DNA from: Streptomyces sp. NBC_00344
GTDB lineage: Bacteria > Actinomycetota > Actinomycetes > Streptomycetales > Streptomycetaceae
DNA length: 64,000 nt
Assembly: GCF_036088315.1 (NCBI RefSeq)
Contig: NZ_CP107996.1
Span: 6,747,001 to 6,811,000, forward strand
Reading direction: 5' to 3'
Of this stretch, positions 34,720-42,908 are shown piece after piece. The stretch's first letter is position 1. The number at the start of each line of letters is the position of its first letter. The notes under the pieces are model-generated. The model was not told the origin of the DNA. It worked only from the letters and a program-made list of their open reading frames with translations, and did no database searches. The position numbers were made by a program, and so were the translations under genes.

Positions 34720-35631
34720 TCATTCGCCCGGAGCGAGGGTGTGCGCGAGAAGGCGGGCCGCGTCGGCGATCATCTCGTCGTCGACCGGCGCGTCCTTGGC
34801 CGGCTTCGACGACAGCACCGTCAGCACGATCGGTGTGCGCTCGGTCGTCCAGGTGACGCCGATGTCGTTGGCGGACGCGTAGTCGCCGGTACCCGTCTTG
34901 TCGGCGACGATCCAATCTTTCGGCAGCCCGGCGCGGAACCGCTTTGCGCTCGTGGTGTTGCCTTGCAGCCATGTGACGAGCTGCCGGCGATCAGCGGTGG
35001 AAAGTGCCGGGCCCAGCGTCAGCGTTTCGTAGCTGCGGCCCATGGCCGCCGGCGTGGTGGTGTCACGCAGGTCGCCGGGGATGGCGGTGTTCAGGTCGGT
35101 CTCCCATCGGTCGAGCCGGCTCACCGGATCGCCGAGCGAACGGAAGAATCGGGTCAGACCTTCGGGCCCGCCGATCTGACGCAGCAGTAGATTTCCTGCC
35201 GTGTTGTCGCTGTACCGGATCGCGGCCGCGCACAGTTCGCCCACCGTCATGCCGTCATCGACGTGCTGTTCGGTGATCGGGGAGTTCGCCACGAGGTCCC
35301 TCCGCCGGTAGCGGATCACCTTGTCCAGCGGCGCGGAGCAGTCGTGGTCACGCAGGAGCGCCCCGGCCGCGACCGACTTGAACGTCGAGCACATTGCGAA
35401 CCGCTCGTGCGGGCGGTAGGTCACCACTCGCCCGGTGTGGATGTTGTGGGCGTACACGCCGAGGCGCGCTCCGTATTTCTGCTCAAGGGCGCGGAAACGG
35501 TGCTCGGTACCGCTGACTTGGGGGTGCGTGGACGCGGCAGATGCGGAGACCGCGGGCACGAGTACGGCGGCAGAAGCCACGGCACCGGCCTTCAGCAGGT
35601 TCCGCCGCGACAGAGAGGTGGCGCTGGTCAT
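34720..35631 (-). CDS. bla: Class A beta-lactamase, Tat-exported
   Basis: 303-residue secreted serine beta-lactamase. The twin-arginine signal SLSRRNLLKAG plus a hydrophobic stretch ends near SASAAS (about residue 34). All catalytic motifs are present: STFK (Ser82, Lys85; S70xxK in Ambler numbering), SDN (Ser140-Asn142), ETDLN with the general base Glu176 (E166), and KTG (Lys244). It hydrolyses penicillins and probably some cephalosporins. It is divergent from the LysR gene blaA and followed on that side by blaB, the arrangement of the inducible bla operon of Streptomyces cacaoi. Confidence 0.93.
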   Translation of the reverse strand: MTSATSLSRRNLLKAGAVASAAVLVPAVSASAASTHPQVSGTEHRFRALEQKYGARLGVYAHNIHTGRVVTYRPHERFAMCSTFKSVAAGALLRDHDCSAPLDKVIRYRRRDLVANSPITEQHVDDGMTVGELCAAAIRYSDNTAGNLLLRQIGGPEGLTRFFRSLGDPVSRLDRWETDLNTAIPGDLRDTTTPAAMGRSYETLTLGPALSTADRRQLVTWLQGNTTSAKRFRAGLPKDWIVADKTGTGDYASANDIGVTWTTERTPIVLTVLSSKPAKDAPVDDEMIADAARLLAHTLAPGE

Positions 35632-35720
35632 GTGGAAAAAGCTCCCAGGTCATGGTTGTCCGTCAGCTCTTCGACAAGAAGAGGGAAGCAGCAGACCTGC
35701 GCTCATGTCCAAGACACAAG

Positions 35721-35757
35721 TTTGAGTGATTCATGACTTATTGATATGACTTCAGCA
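35721..35757 (+). promoter_or_regulatory. LysR box and leaderless blaA promoter
   Basis: TCAT-N11-ATGA (35731-35749) is a T-N11-A LysR-type site. TTGAGT (35722-35727), 17 bases, TATGAC (35745-35750) fits a promoter whose start point would fall on the blaA ATG at 35757, so blaA would be leaderless and autoregulated by a box lying on its own -10. Confidence 0.65.
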
Positions 35758-36770
35758 TGGACCTGCTCGCGCACCTCGAGGCCTACGTCGCCACTGCGGC
35801 CGAGGCGAGCTTCTCGCGCGCGGCAGAGCGGCTCGGGATCGCCCAGCCGCTCCTCAGCCGGCGAATCAAGACGCTCGAGGAGCACTTCGGTGGCCGGCTC
35901 TTCGACCGCTCGCGGCGGCAGGTCACGACCACACAGTTGGGTGTGGTGCTTCTGCCGTACGCCCACGACGTACTCGAACGTGCCCAGCAGTTGCGCCACG
36001 TGGCCCGGTCGGCCCGGGATGCTGCAGTACGCACCGTCGGGGTGCCGGCGGACTGCGACCCAAGGGCCCTGGCTCAGGTCATCCGGGCCGGTGTCGAGCA
36101 CGCCACGACGATCGGACTGCATGAGGTGCCGCCCGCTGCCCGGGCGGCGGGACTGGCCGATGGATCGCTGGCATACGCGCTGGTACGGGTTCTGCCGGAG
36201 AGCGGCGCGATCCGAGTGCCGCTCGGCCTGGCATCCATGCCGTCGGACGCTCCGGACATGCCCGGCGGGAGGGACGTCGAGCGGACCGGGAACGGGAAGA
36301 GACATGGGCAGAGTCCGGTGCACCTGGACGAAATGCGGCCCCGACGCCGCGCGGACACGACTCCGGGTCGGCGACGTCAGGTGCCGATCCTCACCGCTGT
36401 CGAGGATCAAGTCCCATACGCGGAGGACCGGTTCGCCCGCGCGGCCGCGCGAGCAGGGCTACCGGAGGGCCTGGTCCGACCTGCCGGATCGGTCGCTACC
36501 GCGCTCGCCGAGACGCTCGCGGGGCGGGCCGTCCTGCTGTGCGCCGAGCCGTTCGCCCGGCGCCACGGGGCCGGCTGGTCGCCGCTGAACGATGTGTCGC
36601 TGCACCGTGGATACGACGTCACGGCGGCACAACCGCAGCGGGGCACTGCGAAGGTCCCGGACTGGCTGGTCACACGACTGGCGGTGGCCGTCGGGGCCGC
36701 GACGGCCACGTCACCGTACGCGGCCGCCCAGCGCGATGACGCGCCCTTCCGATTGGCGGCGCGCGGATGA
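35757..36770 (+). CDS. blaA: LysR-family regulator of beta-lactamase (BlaA/AmpR-like)
   Basis: 337-residue LysR-type regulator. N-terminal winged HTH is complete (about 1-60; ASFSRAAERLGIAQPLLSRR then LEEHFGGRLFDRSRR). The effector domain starts at RTVGVPADCD and ends with the second half around LVRPAGSVATALAETLAG. Between about residues 160 and 215 there is a charged, Arg/Gly-rich stretch (GGRDVERTGNGKRHGQ...) which looks unlike a normal LysR domain and may be an insertion or divergent linker. It overlaps blaB by ATGA. In S. cacaoi BlaA activates the divergent bla gene, and that role is inferred here. Confidence 0.85.
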   Translation: MDLLAHLEAYVATAAEASFSRAAERLGIAQPLLSRRIKTLEEHFGGRLFDRSRRQVTTTQLGVVLLPYAHDVLERAQQLRHVARSARDAAVRTVGVPADCDPRALAQVIRAGVEHATTIGLHEVPPAARAAGLADGSLAYALVRVLPESGAIRVPLGLASMPSDAPDMPGGRDVERTGNGKRHGQSPVHLDEMRPRRRADTTPGRRRQVPILTAVEDQVPYAEDRFARAAARAGLPEGLVRPAGSVATALAETLAGRAVLLCAEPFARRHGAGWSPLNDVSLHRGYDVTAAQPQRGTAKVPDWLVTRLAVAVGAATATSPYAAAQRDDAPFRLAARG

Positions 36771-37702
36771 GCACACCGAGCCACAGCCGGCCGGCTTACG
36801 CCGCCGGCGACACCGCGCTCCTCGACGTCGCGGAGACCATCGCCGCGGACTGGGCCGAGTTGGGAGTTCACGGATCGTTTCTCGCCCGCAGTATCGACAC
36901 CGGACAACAGCTCGGATTCAACATCGACCAACCGGTGCCGCTGGCCTCGGTGATCAAGGTCCCGCTCGCGCTGGTCGTCCTGGAGAAGATCGCCATGGGA
37001 GACCTTGACGCCGCACGGCCGGTGACCGTCGACCCGGCCACGAGCAGCGTCGGCCCCACCGGGCTGGCGGCGTTCCGGTACCCGGCCACCGTGGCCGTCG
37101 GCGACCTGGTGCTGCTGATGCTGTCGGTCAGCGACAACGCGAGCACCGATGCACTCCTCGATCTCGTGCCGGTGGAAGAGGTCGACGCCCGCCTGCGCGC
37201 CTGGGGGTGTGCGGGGATTCGGATGCGACACCGGCTCAACAGCATGTACGAATGCGCCGCCGGCGTCTCCGGCGACGACTTCGGACTCGCCCTGGAACTC
37301 GCCATCCGGGACGAGTCGTCGGAGCGGCACACGATCGAGAAACTGGATCCTGCGCACGCCAACCTCGGTACTGCCGCCGCACTCGTCGACCTGCTCGAGC
37401 GGGTCTGGCGGGACGAGATCAGCCGCCCCGGCGCGACCGCCGAACTGCGCCGGCTCATGGGTCTGCAGGTCTTCACTCAGCGGCTGGCGAGTGAACTGCG
37501 CGTGGATGACCTGCGGGTGAGTGGCAAGACCGGAACCTTCCTCCACCTGCGGCATGAGATCGCCGTGGTGGAGGCCGGATCCGGCGAGCGGGTGGCGATG
37601 GCAGCGCTCACCCGCTCGGCCCGTCGGGCCCGTCTGGCGCCGGACATCGACCTCGTGATCGGCATCGGCGCACGGCGCGCCTTCGAGGCACTGCGCCGCT
37701 GA
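36767..37702 (+). CDS. blaB: Cytoplasmic serine beta-lactamase-like regulatory protein BlaB
   Basis: 311-residue beta-lactamase-fold protein without a signal peptide. It keeps SVIK (Ser61, Lys64), SDN (Ser122-Asn124) and SGKTGT (Lys254), but I see no E-x-x-L-N general base where Glu166 of class A enzymes would be; the region reads RMRHRLNSM. That matches S. cacaoi BlaB, a penicillin-recognising helper required for bla induction rather than a lactamase. It may sense beta-lactams or muropeptides and act with BlaA, to which it is translationally coupled. Its stop codon TGA is formed at the border with a MITE. Confidence 0.82.
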   Translation: MSTPSHSRPAYAAGDTALLDVAETIAADWAELGVHGSFLARSIDTGQQLGFNIDQPVPLASVIKVPLALVVLEKIAMGDLDAARPVTVDPATSSVGPTGLAAFRYPATVAVGDLVLLMLSVSDNASTDALLDLVPVEEVDARLRAWGCAGIRMRHRLNSMYECAAGVSGDDFGLALELAIRDESSERHTIEKLDPAHANLGTAAALVDLLERVWRDEISRPGATAELRRLMGLQVFTQRLASELRVDDLRVSGKTGTFLHLRHEIAVVEAGSGERVAMAALTRSARRARLAPDIDLVIGIGARRAFEALRR

Positions 37703-37868
37703 GGGCTGTCCCGTCATCAGCCCTGGTGGCTGGCGGGCGACGCCAGCCAGGGCACCTGTCGCCTTACCGGATCGCCGAATGCGCCCCCCTGTGCGGACGT
37801 TCCTCGGCCGTGCGATGTACCGCATCCGACGCCGCGCGCTGATCCACCACGGATCATGGGACCGCCCT
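37702..37868. mobile_element. MITE copy 1 at the blaB stop codon
   Basis: 167-base element with imperfect terminal inverted repeats: left AGGGCTGTCCCGTCATC (37702-37718), right reads AGGGCGGTCCCATGATC on the other strand (37852-37868). It shares its right third (ACCGCATCxGACGCCGCGCG then CTGATCCACCACGGAT) with the copy at 48879-49039. It encodes no protein. Its first base completes the blaB stop codon. Confidence 0.75.
37721..37752 (+). terminator. Hairpin inside MITE 1
   Basis: CCCTGG(TG)GCTGGCG...CGCCAGCCAGGG forms a strong stem just past the blaB stop codon. It may serve as the terminator of blaA-blaB. Confidence 0.6.
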
Positions 37869-37950
37869 TGGGGCAGCTCCCAGGTGATTCACGCCCACAT
37901 GGCGCTCGGGTCGACCGTTGCCTGATGCGGTGGCGCCAGACATCACGTCA

Positions 37951-38352
37951 CTAGCCGCGGGGACCGCTGATCCGTTCGGGTTGGATCACGTAGATCACCC
38001 GGACTTGGTCGCGACCGCCGAACCACGGGTAGGGCCCGCCGAGATACTTCTGCGCGAGCGCCTCGATGTGGTCGACCGCCCCCTCGGTGGTCACACGCAA
38101 CACACGGCCGCGGATCTGGGTGTACGAGGCCGGTTCCGAGGGGTCGGCGACTGCGACGGCCACCCGCGGGTCGCGCGCGATGTTGCGGGTTTTTTGATGT
38201 GACTCAACGCTGTTGATCAGGACGTGCTCCCCGTCGGTGTCGACCCATGTCTGGGTGAGCTGGGGCGAGCCGTCGGGCATTGTGGTGGCGATGTAGCAGG
38301 TGCTGGGGCGGCGCAGCAGCGCCACCACGTCCTCGCCGAGGGGTACGGGCAC
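37951..38352 (-). CDS. PPOX-class (pyridoxamine-phosphate-oxidase-like) protein
   Basis: 133-residue split-beta-barrel protein of the PPOX class, which in actinobacteria bind FMN or F420 to reduce small substrates. TCYIATTMPDGSPQLTQTWV is the family start, followed by HVLINSVESHQKTRNIARDPRVAVAV, the usual cofactor phosphate-binding segment, and the late PEPASYTQIRGRV-like strand. GTG at 38352 has GGAGAA 8 bases upstream and gives the normal length; the open frame further upstream is unconserved. It lies left of the RHH operator array, on the opposite strand. Confidence 0.82.
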   Translation of the reverse strand: MPVPLGEDVVALLRRPSTCYIATTMPDGSPQLTQTWVDTDGEHVLINSVESHQKTRNIARDPRVAVAVADPSEPASYTQIRGRVLRVTTEGAVDHIEALAQKYLGGPYPWFGGRDQVRVIYVIQPERISGPRG

Positions 38353-38711
38353 GGGGGTTCTCCAGGGGCTGGTTCGGTGGGGTGCCGGTGCAACGCTAGT
38401 CCCAGCAGGGAGCCCTGCCCCCGCCGCCCTGAACTTTCGATCACCAGCTGTACGGATCCAACGGATCCAGCGGGGCCCGCTCGTTTTCTGACCCCAGCGC
38501 TGCTGTCGACCACGTTCTGGAGGGTCCGGCGGAGGCGCTGTTGAGGCCAGACCCCTGCACCGTCGCCGGGACCCAGTGGCCCGAAGACGTCCTGACCAAC
38601 GGCATATGGCCCGCCCCAGCGACGGCCTTCGGTCGCCACCTTCAGCCATGGTGGGAAGGCAAGTGGCGCGTCGGGAACCGTGAGGCTCGGGTGGGTACAG
38701 ATGAGGCGCGA

Positions 38712-38929
38712 TGGCACCGCTTGGCGCCATCTGGCACCACGCGGTGTCATTCTGCGTTTAGCGGTGCCATTTCTGCGTTTACAAGAGTGCTTGAGCGTGC
38801 ATGGTGCCACGATGGCTCTGATTGTTTTTTCGTGTTTCCGCAGTTCAGGGCGGTTGTCATCGAGTTCACTCCACGTGAGACGCCACCTGGGCTTGCCTGT
38901 GGCGCCAATGTGGTGTCATTATGGCGTCA
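38712..38929. promoter_or_regulatory. Phased operator array for the RHH regulator
   Basis: Nine 8-base sites matching or near TGGYGYCA (palindromic core TGGCGCCA): starts at 38712, 38722, 38732, 38742, 38762, 38802, then 38900, 38911, 38922. The left cluster is spaced in exact multiples of 10 bases and the right one by 11, so all sites in a cluster face the same side of the helix. The right cluster covers the promoter TTGCCT-N18-CATTAT (38893-38922) and its last site ends in the start codon at 38929. Binding by the downstream ribbon-helix-helix protein is inferred. Confidence 0.75.
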
Positions 38930-39447
38930 TGGACCTCACCCCGTATGTCGACACCCTCCGCCGCGAACTCGCGGTGGCCGCCGAAGCCGGCGGTGACGAA
39001 GCCCGCGAGCTGGCCGAGAGGCTCACCGCCCCTCTGGAGTCGGCGACCCGGCTGACCATGCTCAACGTGCTCTCGGCCGCGATGGACGAGATCACCCGAG
39101 AACTCGCCCCCGGCTCGGTCGACGTGCGGCTCCGCGGGCTCGACCCCGACTTCGTGGTGACACCCCCGCCCACCGGCGGCGCCCCTGCGGAAGCGGCTGT
39201 TCTGCCCGTCGAACCTCTCATGGCCCCGGCCCCGGCAGACGGCGACGAGGGCGGCACCGCCCGCGTCAACCTGCGCCTGCCGTCCCATCTCAAGGCTCGC
39301 GCCGAGGAGGCCGCGGGCCGCGAGGGCCTGTCGGTCAACGCGTGGCTGGTGCGCGCCGTGTCGGCCGCGGTCGACGGCGGCACCCGGCCGCGTACGACGG
39401 AGAAGACCCAGACGATCGGCCAGAGCTTCACGGGCTGGGTGCGCTAG
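38929..39447 (+). CDS. Ribbon-helix-helix (Arc/CopG/HicB-like) regulator
   Basis: 172-residue protein whose C-terminal RHH domain (about 111-149: ARVNLRLPSHLKARAEEAAG then LSVNAWLVRAVSAAV) should dimerise and insert a beta-strand into the DNA major groove. The N-terminal half is helical and probably mediates oligomerisation; a Pro/Ala linker separates them. CATTAT (38917-38922) ends six bases before the ATG and there is no ribosome site, so the mRNA is probably leaderless. The operator array upstream suggests tight autoregulation of the four-gene unit with DUF4097 and the ABC exporter. No toxin gene is adjacent, so I do not call it an antitoxin. Confidence 0.82.
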   Translation: MDLTPYVDTLRRELAVAAEAGGDEARELAERLTAPLESATRLTMLNVLSAAMDEITRELAPGSVDVRLRGLDPDFVVTPPPTGGAPAEAAVLPVEPLMAPAPADGDEGGTARVNLRLPSHLKARAEEAAGREGLSVNAWLVRAVSAAVDGGTRPRTTEKTQTIGQSFTGWVR

Positions 39448-39529
39448 CCGCGCCGCCGCCCGCATCACTTCACCCACACCACGTCCCACCAGCGGGGACG
39501 CCCTGAACACCCAAGAGGACGGGACAGCC

Positions 39530-40375
39530 ATGCCTTCTTTCGACACTCCCGAACCGATCTCGGCCACGGCGCACGTCTACGCAGGTTCCATCCGGTTCAC
39601 CGCGGGCGACCGCCTCGACACCGTAGTCGAGGTGCAGCCCCGCGACCCGAAGCGGGACCAGGACGTACGGGCGGCCGAGCAGACCGAGGTCACGTACGTG
39701 AGCGGTGTCCTGACCGTCAGGACACCCAAACAGCGCTATCTGGTCGGGCGTACCGGCACCGTCGATGTGACGGTGGAGCTGCCCACGGGCTCGCGTGTCG
39801 ACATGACCGGTGCCTGGGCCCAGGTGCTCGGCGAGGGCCGGCTCGGCGAGGTCCGGGTGAAGACCTCGTCCGGTGACGTCCGCCTCGACGCGACCGGGCC
39901 GCTCCAGCTGACTGCCTCCCACGGCTCGATCACCGTCGACCGGATCGGGGGCATGGCCGAGATCACCACCAGCTCCGGCAGCCTGCGCGTCGGCACCATC
40001 GACGGTCCCGCCGTCCTGAAGAACTCGCACGGCACCACGACCGTCGGCACCGCCACCGGCGACCTGCGGGTGAGCGGCGCCAACGGCGACATCGACATCG
40101 CTCGCGCTGAGGGCTCGGTCGTCGCCACCACCGCCCACGGCACCCTGCGGGTCGCCGAAGTCGGCTCCGGTACCGTCCAGTTGGAGACCTCTTACGGCGC
40201 TATCGAGGTCGGCATCCGCGAGGGCACTGCCGCCTGGCTCGACGTCAGCTCCGGCCACGGGCAGGTGCGCAACACACTCGCCGCCTCCGAGACCCCGGGG
40301 AAGGCCGAGGGCAGCGTCGAGGTCCGCGCCCGGACCCGCTACGGCAACATCGACGTGCGTCGCGCCCGGGCCTGA
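39530..40375 (+). CDS. DUF4097 family beta-helix protein
   Basis: 281-residue DUF4097 protein. The sequence is made of short repeated strand units (TSSGDVRL, ASHGSITVD, TSSGSLRVG, NSHGTTTVG, GANGDIDI, TAHGTLRV, TSYGAIEVG, SSGHGQVRN), which would stack into a right-handed beta-helix or solenoid. No signal peptide or membrane helix is seen, so it is probably cytoplasmic. GAGGACGGGA precedes the ATG. Members are often found with ABC exporters and small regulators in actinobacteria, as here; the function is unknown. Confidence 0.85.
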   Translation: MPSFDTPEPISATAHVYAGSIRFTAGDRLDTVVEVQPRDPKRDQDVRAAEQTEVTYVSGVLTVRTPKQRYLVGRTGTVDVTVELPTGSRVDMTGAWAQVLGEGRLGEVRVKTSSGDVRLDATGPLQLTASHGSITVDRIGGMAEITTSSGSLRVGTIDGPAVLKNSHGTTTVGTATGDLRVSGANGDIDIARAEGSVVATTAHGTLRVAEVGSGTVQLETSYGAIEVGIREGTAAWLDVSSGHGQVRNTLAASETPGKAEGSVEVRARTRYGNIDVRRARA

Positions 40376-40436
40376 ACGCCGGCCCCGCCAACTCGTTCTC
40401 TCCCCGGTCACTTCAGCCTTCGAAAGGGAGGGCTCC

Positions 40437-41432
40437 ATGCCTACTTCTGTCATGCCCACATCTAGACGGGGTGACGGCCCGCAGTCGCCCCCCGCCGTCC
40501 TGGCCGTCGGTCTGCGCAAGTCGTTCGGCGACAAGACCGTGCTCAACGGCATCGATCTGCGTATCCCGGCCGGGTCGGTGTTCGCGCTGCTCGGCCCGAA
40601 CGGCGCGGGCAAGACCACCGCCGTCAACATCCTCTCCACCCTCATCACCGCTGACGCAGGCGATCTGCACGTCGGCGGTCACGACCTGGCCACCGACCCG
40701 CAGTCGGTGCGTGCCGCGATCGGTGTCACCGGGCAGTTCTCCGCCGTCGACGGCCTGATCACGGGCGAGGAGAACATGCTCCTCATGGCGGACCTGCACC
40801 ACCTCTCCCGCCATGAGGGCCGCCGCGCCGCCGCCGAGCTGCTTGAGCGCTTCGACCTGACCGACGCCGCGAAGAAGCCCGCCTCCACCTACTCCGGCGG
40901 TATGAGGCGCCGCCTCGACCTCGCCATGACGCTTGTCGGCGGCCCGCGCATCATCTTCCTCGACGAGCCGACCACCGGCCTCGACCCTCGCTCCCGGCAC
41001 AACATGTGGCAGATCGTCCGCGAACTCGTCTCCGACGGCGTCACCGTCTTCCTCACCACCCAGTACCTGGAGGAGGCCGACCAACTCGCCGACCGGATCG
41101 CCGTGCTCAACGACGGCAAGATCGTCGCCCAGGGCTCCGCGGAAGAGCTGAAGCGCATGATCCCCGGAGGCCACGTCCGGCTCCGCTTCTCCGACCCGTC
41201 CGCTTACCGGTCAGCCGCCCTCGCGCTGCGCGAGGTCGTCCGGGACGACGACTCCCTCACGCTGCAGATCTCCAGCGACGGCACCCAGCGCGAGCTCCGT
41301 TCCGTCCTCGACTGGCTGGATTCGGAAGGTGTCGAGGCGGACGAGCTGACCGTGCACACCCCCGACCTCGACGACGTGTTCTTCGCCCTGACCAGCGGCA
41401 CCGACCGACCCCCCAAGGAGGCTGTCCGATGA
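40437..41432 (+). CDS. ABC exporter ATPase (DrrA-like)
   Basis: 331-residue ATPase with Walker A (GPNGAGKTT), Q-loop (TGQFSAVDGLITGEENMLL), signature YSGGMRRRLD, Walker B IIFLDEPTTGLDP and a C-terminal DrrA-type extension with DLDDVFFALTSG. It would power export of a drug or lipid through the downstream permease. AAAGGGAGGG lies before the ATG, and the stop overlaps the permease start (ATGA). Confidence 0.9.
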   Translation: MPTSVMPTSRRGDGPQSPPAVLAVGLRKSFGDKTVLNGIDLRIPAGSVFALLGPNGAGKTTAVNILSTLITADAGDLHVGGHDLATDPQSVRAAIGVTGQFSAVDGLITGEENMLLMADLHHLSRHEGRRAAAELLERFDLTDAAKKPASTYSGGMRRRLDLAMTLVGGPRIIFLDEPTTGLDPRSRHNMWQIVRELVSDGVTVFLTTQYLEEADQLADRIAVLNDGKIVAQGSAEELKRMIPGGHVRLRFSDPSAYRSAALALREVVRDDDSLTLQISSDGTQRELRSVLDWLDSEGVEADELTVHTPDLDDVFFALTSGTDRPPKEAVR

Positions 41433-42220
41433 GCTCCCTCTCCCTCGCCGTGCGCGACTCGTCCACGATGCTGCGCCGTAACCTCCTGCACGCCCGGCGC
41501 TACCCGTCCCTCACCCTGAATCTCCTGCTGACGCCGATCGTCCTGCTGTTGCTCTTCGTCTATGTCTTCGGCGACGTGATGAGCGCGGGCATCGGTGGCG
41601 GCGGCGCAGACCGCTCCGATTACATCGCCTATCTCGTGCCGGGCATCGTGCTGATGACCATCGGCGGCACTGTGGTCGGGACAGCGGTGTCCGTCTCCAA
41701 CGACATGACCGAGGGCATCATCGCCCGCTTCCGCACGATGGCGATCCACCGCGGGTCCGTGCTCATCGGGCACGTCGTCGGCAGTGTGCTGCAGTCGGTC
41801 ATAAGCGTGGTCCTCGTGGGTGCCGTCGCGGTGGCCATCGGCTTCCGGTCCACGGATGCCACGGCCCTGGAGTGGCTGGCGGCGTTCGGGCTGCTCGTGC
41901 TGGTCGCCACGGCGCTCACCTGGATCGCTGTCGGGATGGGCATGGTCAGCCCGAATGCCGAGGCGGCCAGCAACAACGCGCTGCCGCTGATCGTCCTGCC
42001 GCTCATCTCGAGCGCCTTCGTCCCGGTCGACGCAATGCCGGGCTGGTTCCAGCCGATCGCCGAGTACCAGCCGTTCACGCCGGCCATCGAGACGCTGCGC
42101 GGGCTGCTGCTCGGCAGCGCGATCGGCCACAACGGGTGGCTCGCGGTCGCCTGGTGCCTGGCCCTCAGCGTGCTCGGCTACTTCTGGTCGAAGGCGGTTT
42201 TCAACCGCGATCCGAAGTAG
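41429..42220 (+). CDS. ABC-2 type exporter permease (DrrB-like)
   Basis: 263-residue permease with six predicted helices, beginning LNLLLTPIVLLLLFVYVFGDV. The ABC-2 family loop EGIIARFRTMAIHRGSVLIG after the second/third helix, and LPLISSAFVPVDAMPGWFQPIA with EYQPFTPAIETLRGLL near the end, are diagnostic for DrrB/NodJ-type permeases. Pairs with the upstream ATPase. Confidence 0.9.
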   Translation: MSSLSLAVRDSSTMLRRNLLHARRYPSLTLNLLLTPIVLLLLFVYVFGDVMSAGIGGGGADRSDYIAYLVPGIVLMTIGGTVVGTAVSVSNDMTEGIIARFRTMAIHRGSVLIGHVVGSVLQSVISVVLVGAVAVAIGFRSTDATALEWLAAFGLLVLVATALTWIAVGMGMVSPNAEAASNNALPLIVLPLISSAFVPVDAMPGWFQPIAEYQPFTPAIETLRGLLLGSAIGHNGWLAVAWCLALSVLGYFWSKAVFNRDPK

Positions 42221-42264
42221 CCGGGACGACCGCGGGCCGCGCCCCCCAGCTCGACCCGCCCGAG

Positions 42265-42351
42265 AGCGGCGTACTCCGACCCAGTGTCGGAGTACGCCGC
42301 TCCGTCCGTGCTCTCGGCCCCCTCGCCGGGCCCGGGCCCGGCGAGGGGGCC
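42265..42351. terminator. Double strong hairpin after the ABC exporter
   Basis: First stem: 15 perfect pairs, 7-base loop (42265-42301; AGCGGCGTACTCCGA / reverse complement). Second: a perfect 36-base palindrome (42316-42351; GGCCCCCTCGCCGGGCCC and its complement) with no loop. Intrinsic terminator without U-tract, as usual in Streptomyces. Confidence 0.85.
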
Positions 42352-42805
42352 GCAGACATTGCCGGCCGGAACTCGCGCTGCACCAGGATCCGTTCGGTTC
42401 GGCGCGATCAGCCGAAGGGCGGAGGTGCCCCGTGACGCGATTCGGCCGGGCCGAGGGTGTACAGCACTGCCCCCGGCCGCCGGGAACTCGACGGCGATGG
42501 ATTCCGGGCGGCGAGGAGGGTGAGCAGCCGCTCCCACGGCCGATCGGTCAGCCGCGCACCCGGTCCGGGCGGCCGGCGTACGCGTGTGCCGCCGCCGCCG
42601 CCGCCACCACCGTCGCGCCGCCACCGCCGCCGTCGGCAGGATCTCCGGTGCGCCATGCAGAGGGCCTGCAGATGACGGGAGTGCGCGATGGGACGGGGGG
42701 GGCGAAGGTACCGGTACGGCGCTTGAAGGGGTGCACCGGCCGGTGGTGGTGCGTGTGACAAGGGGGACCCGAGTCAGTCGCCGAAGGCGAAGGTCCGACA
42801 CTCAT

Positions 42806-42866
42806 AATTCGATTCTTGAATTCATTGTGCAGATCGTTGACGCACATCGTTCATGACTTTTATGGT
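42806..42866 (+). promoter_or_regulatory. Probable GH65 promoter and inverted repeat
   Basis: TTGACG (42837-42842), 18 bases, TATGGT (42861-42866) would start mRNA about 36 bases before the GH65 ATG. An AT-rich inverted repeat AATTC-GATTCTT-GAATT (42806-42822) lies directly upstream. The remainder of the 42352-42805 gap shows no feature. Confidence 0.5.
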
Positions 42867-42908
42867 CGCTGCGACCTTCCCAGAAGCCGGCGACCCCCAC
42901 GGAGAACG

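Noticed and set aside
38929..39447. Antitoxin of a toxin-antitoxin pair
   Set aside because: RHH domain fits, but no small toxin gene is adjacent; the neighbours are DUF4097 and an ABC exporter.
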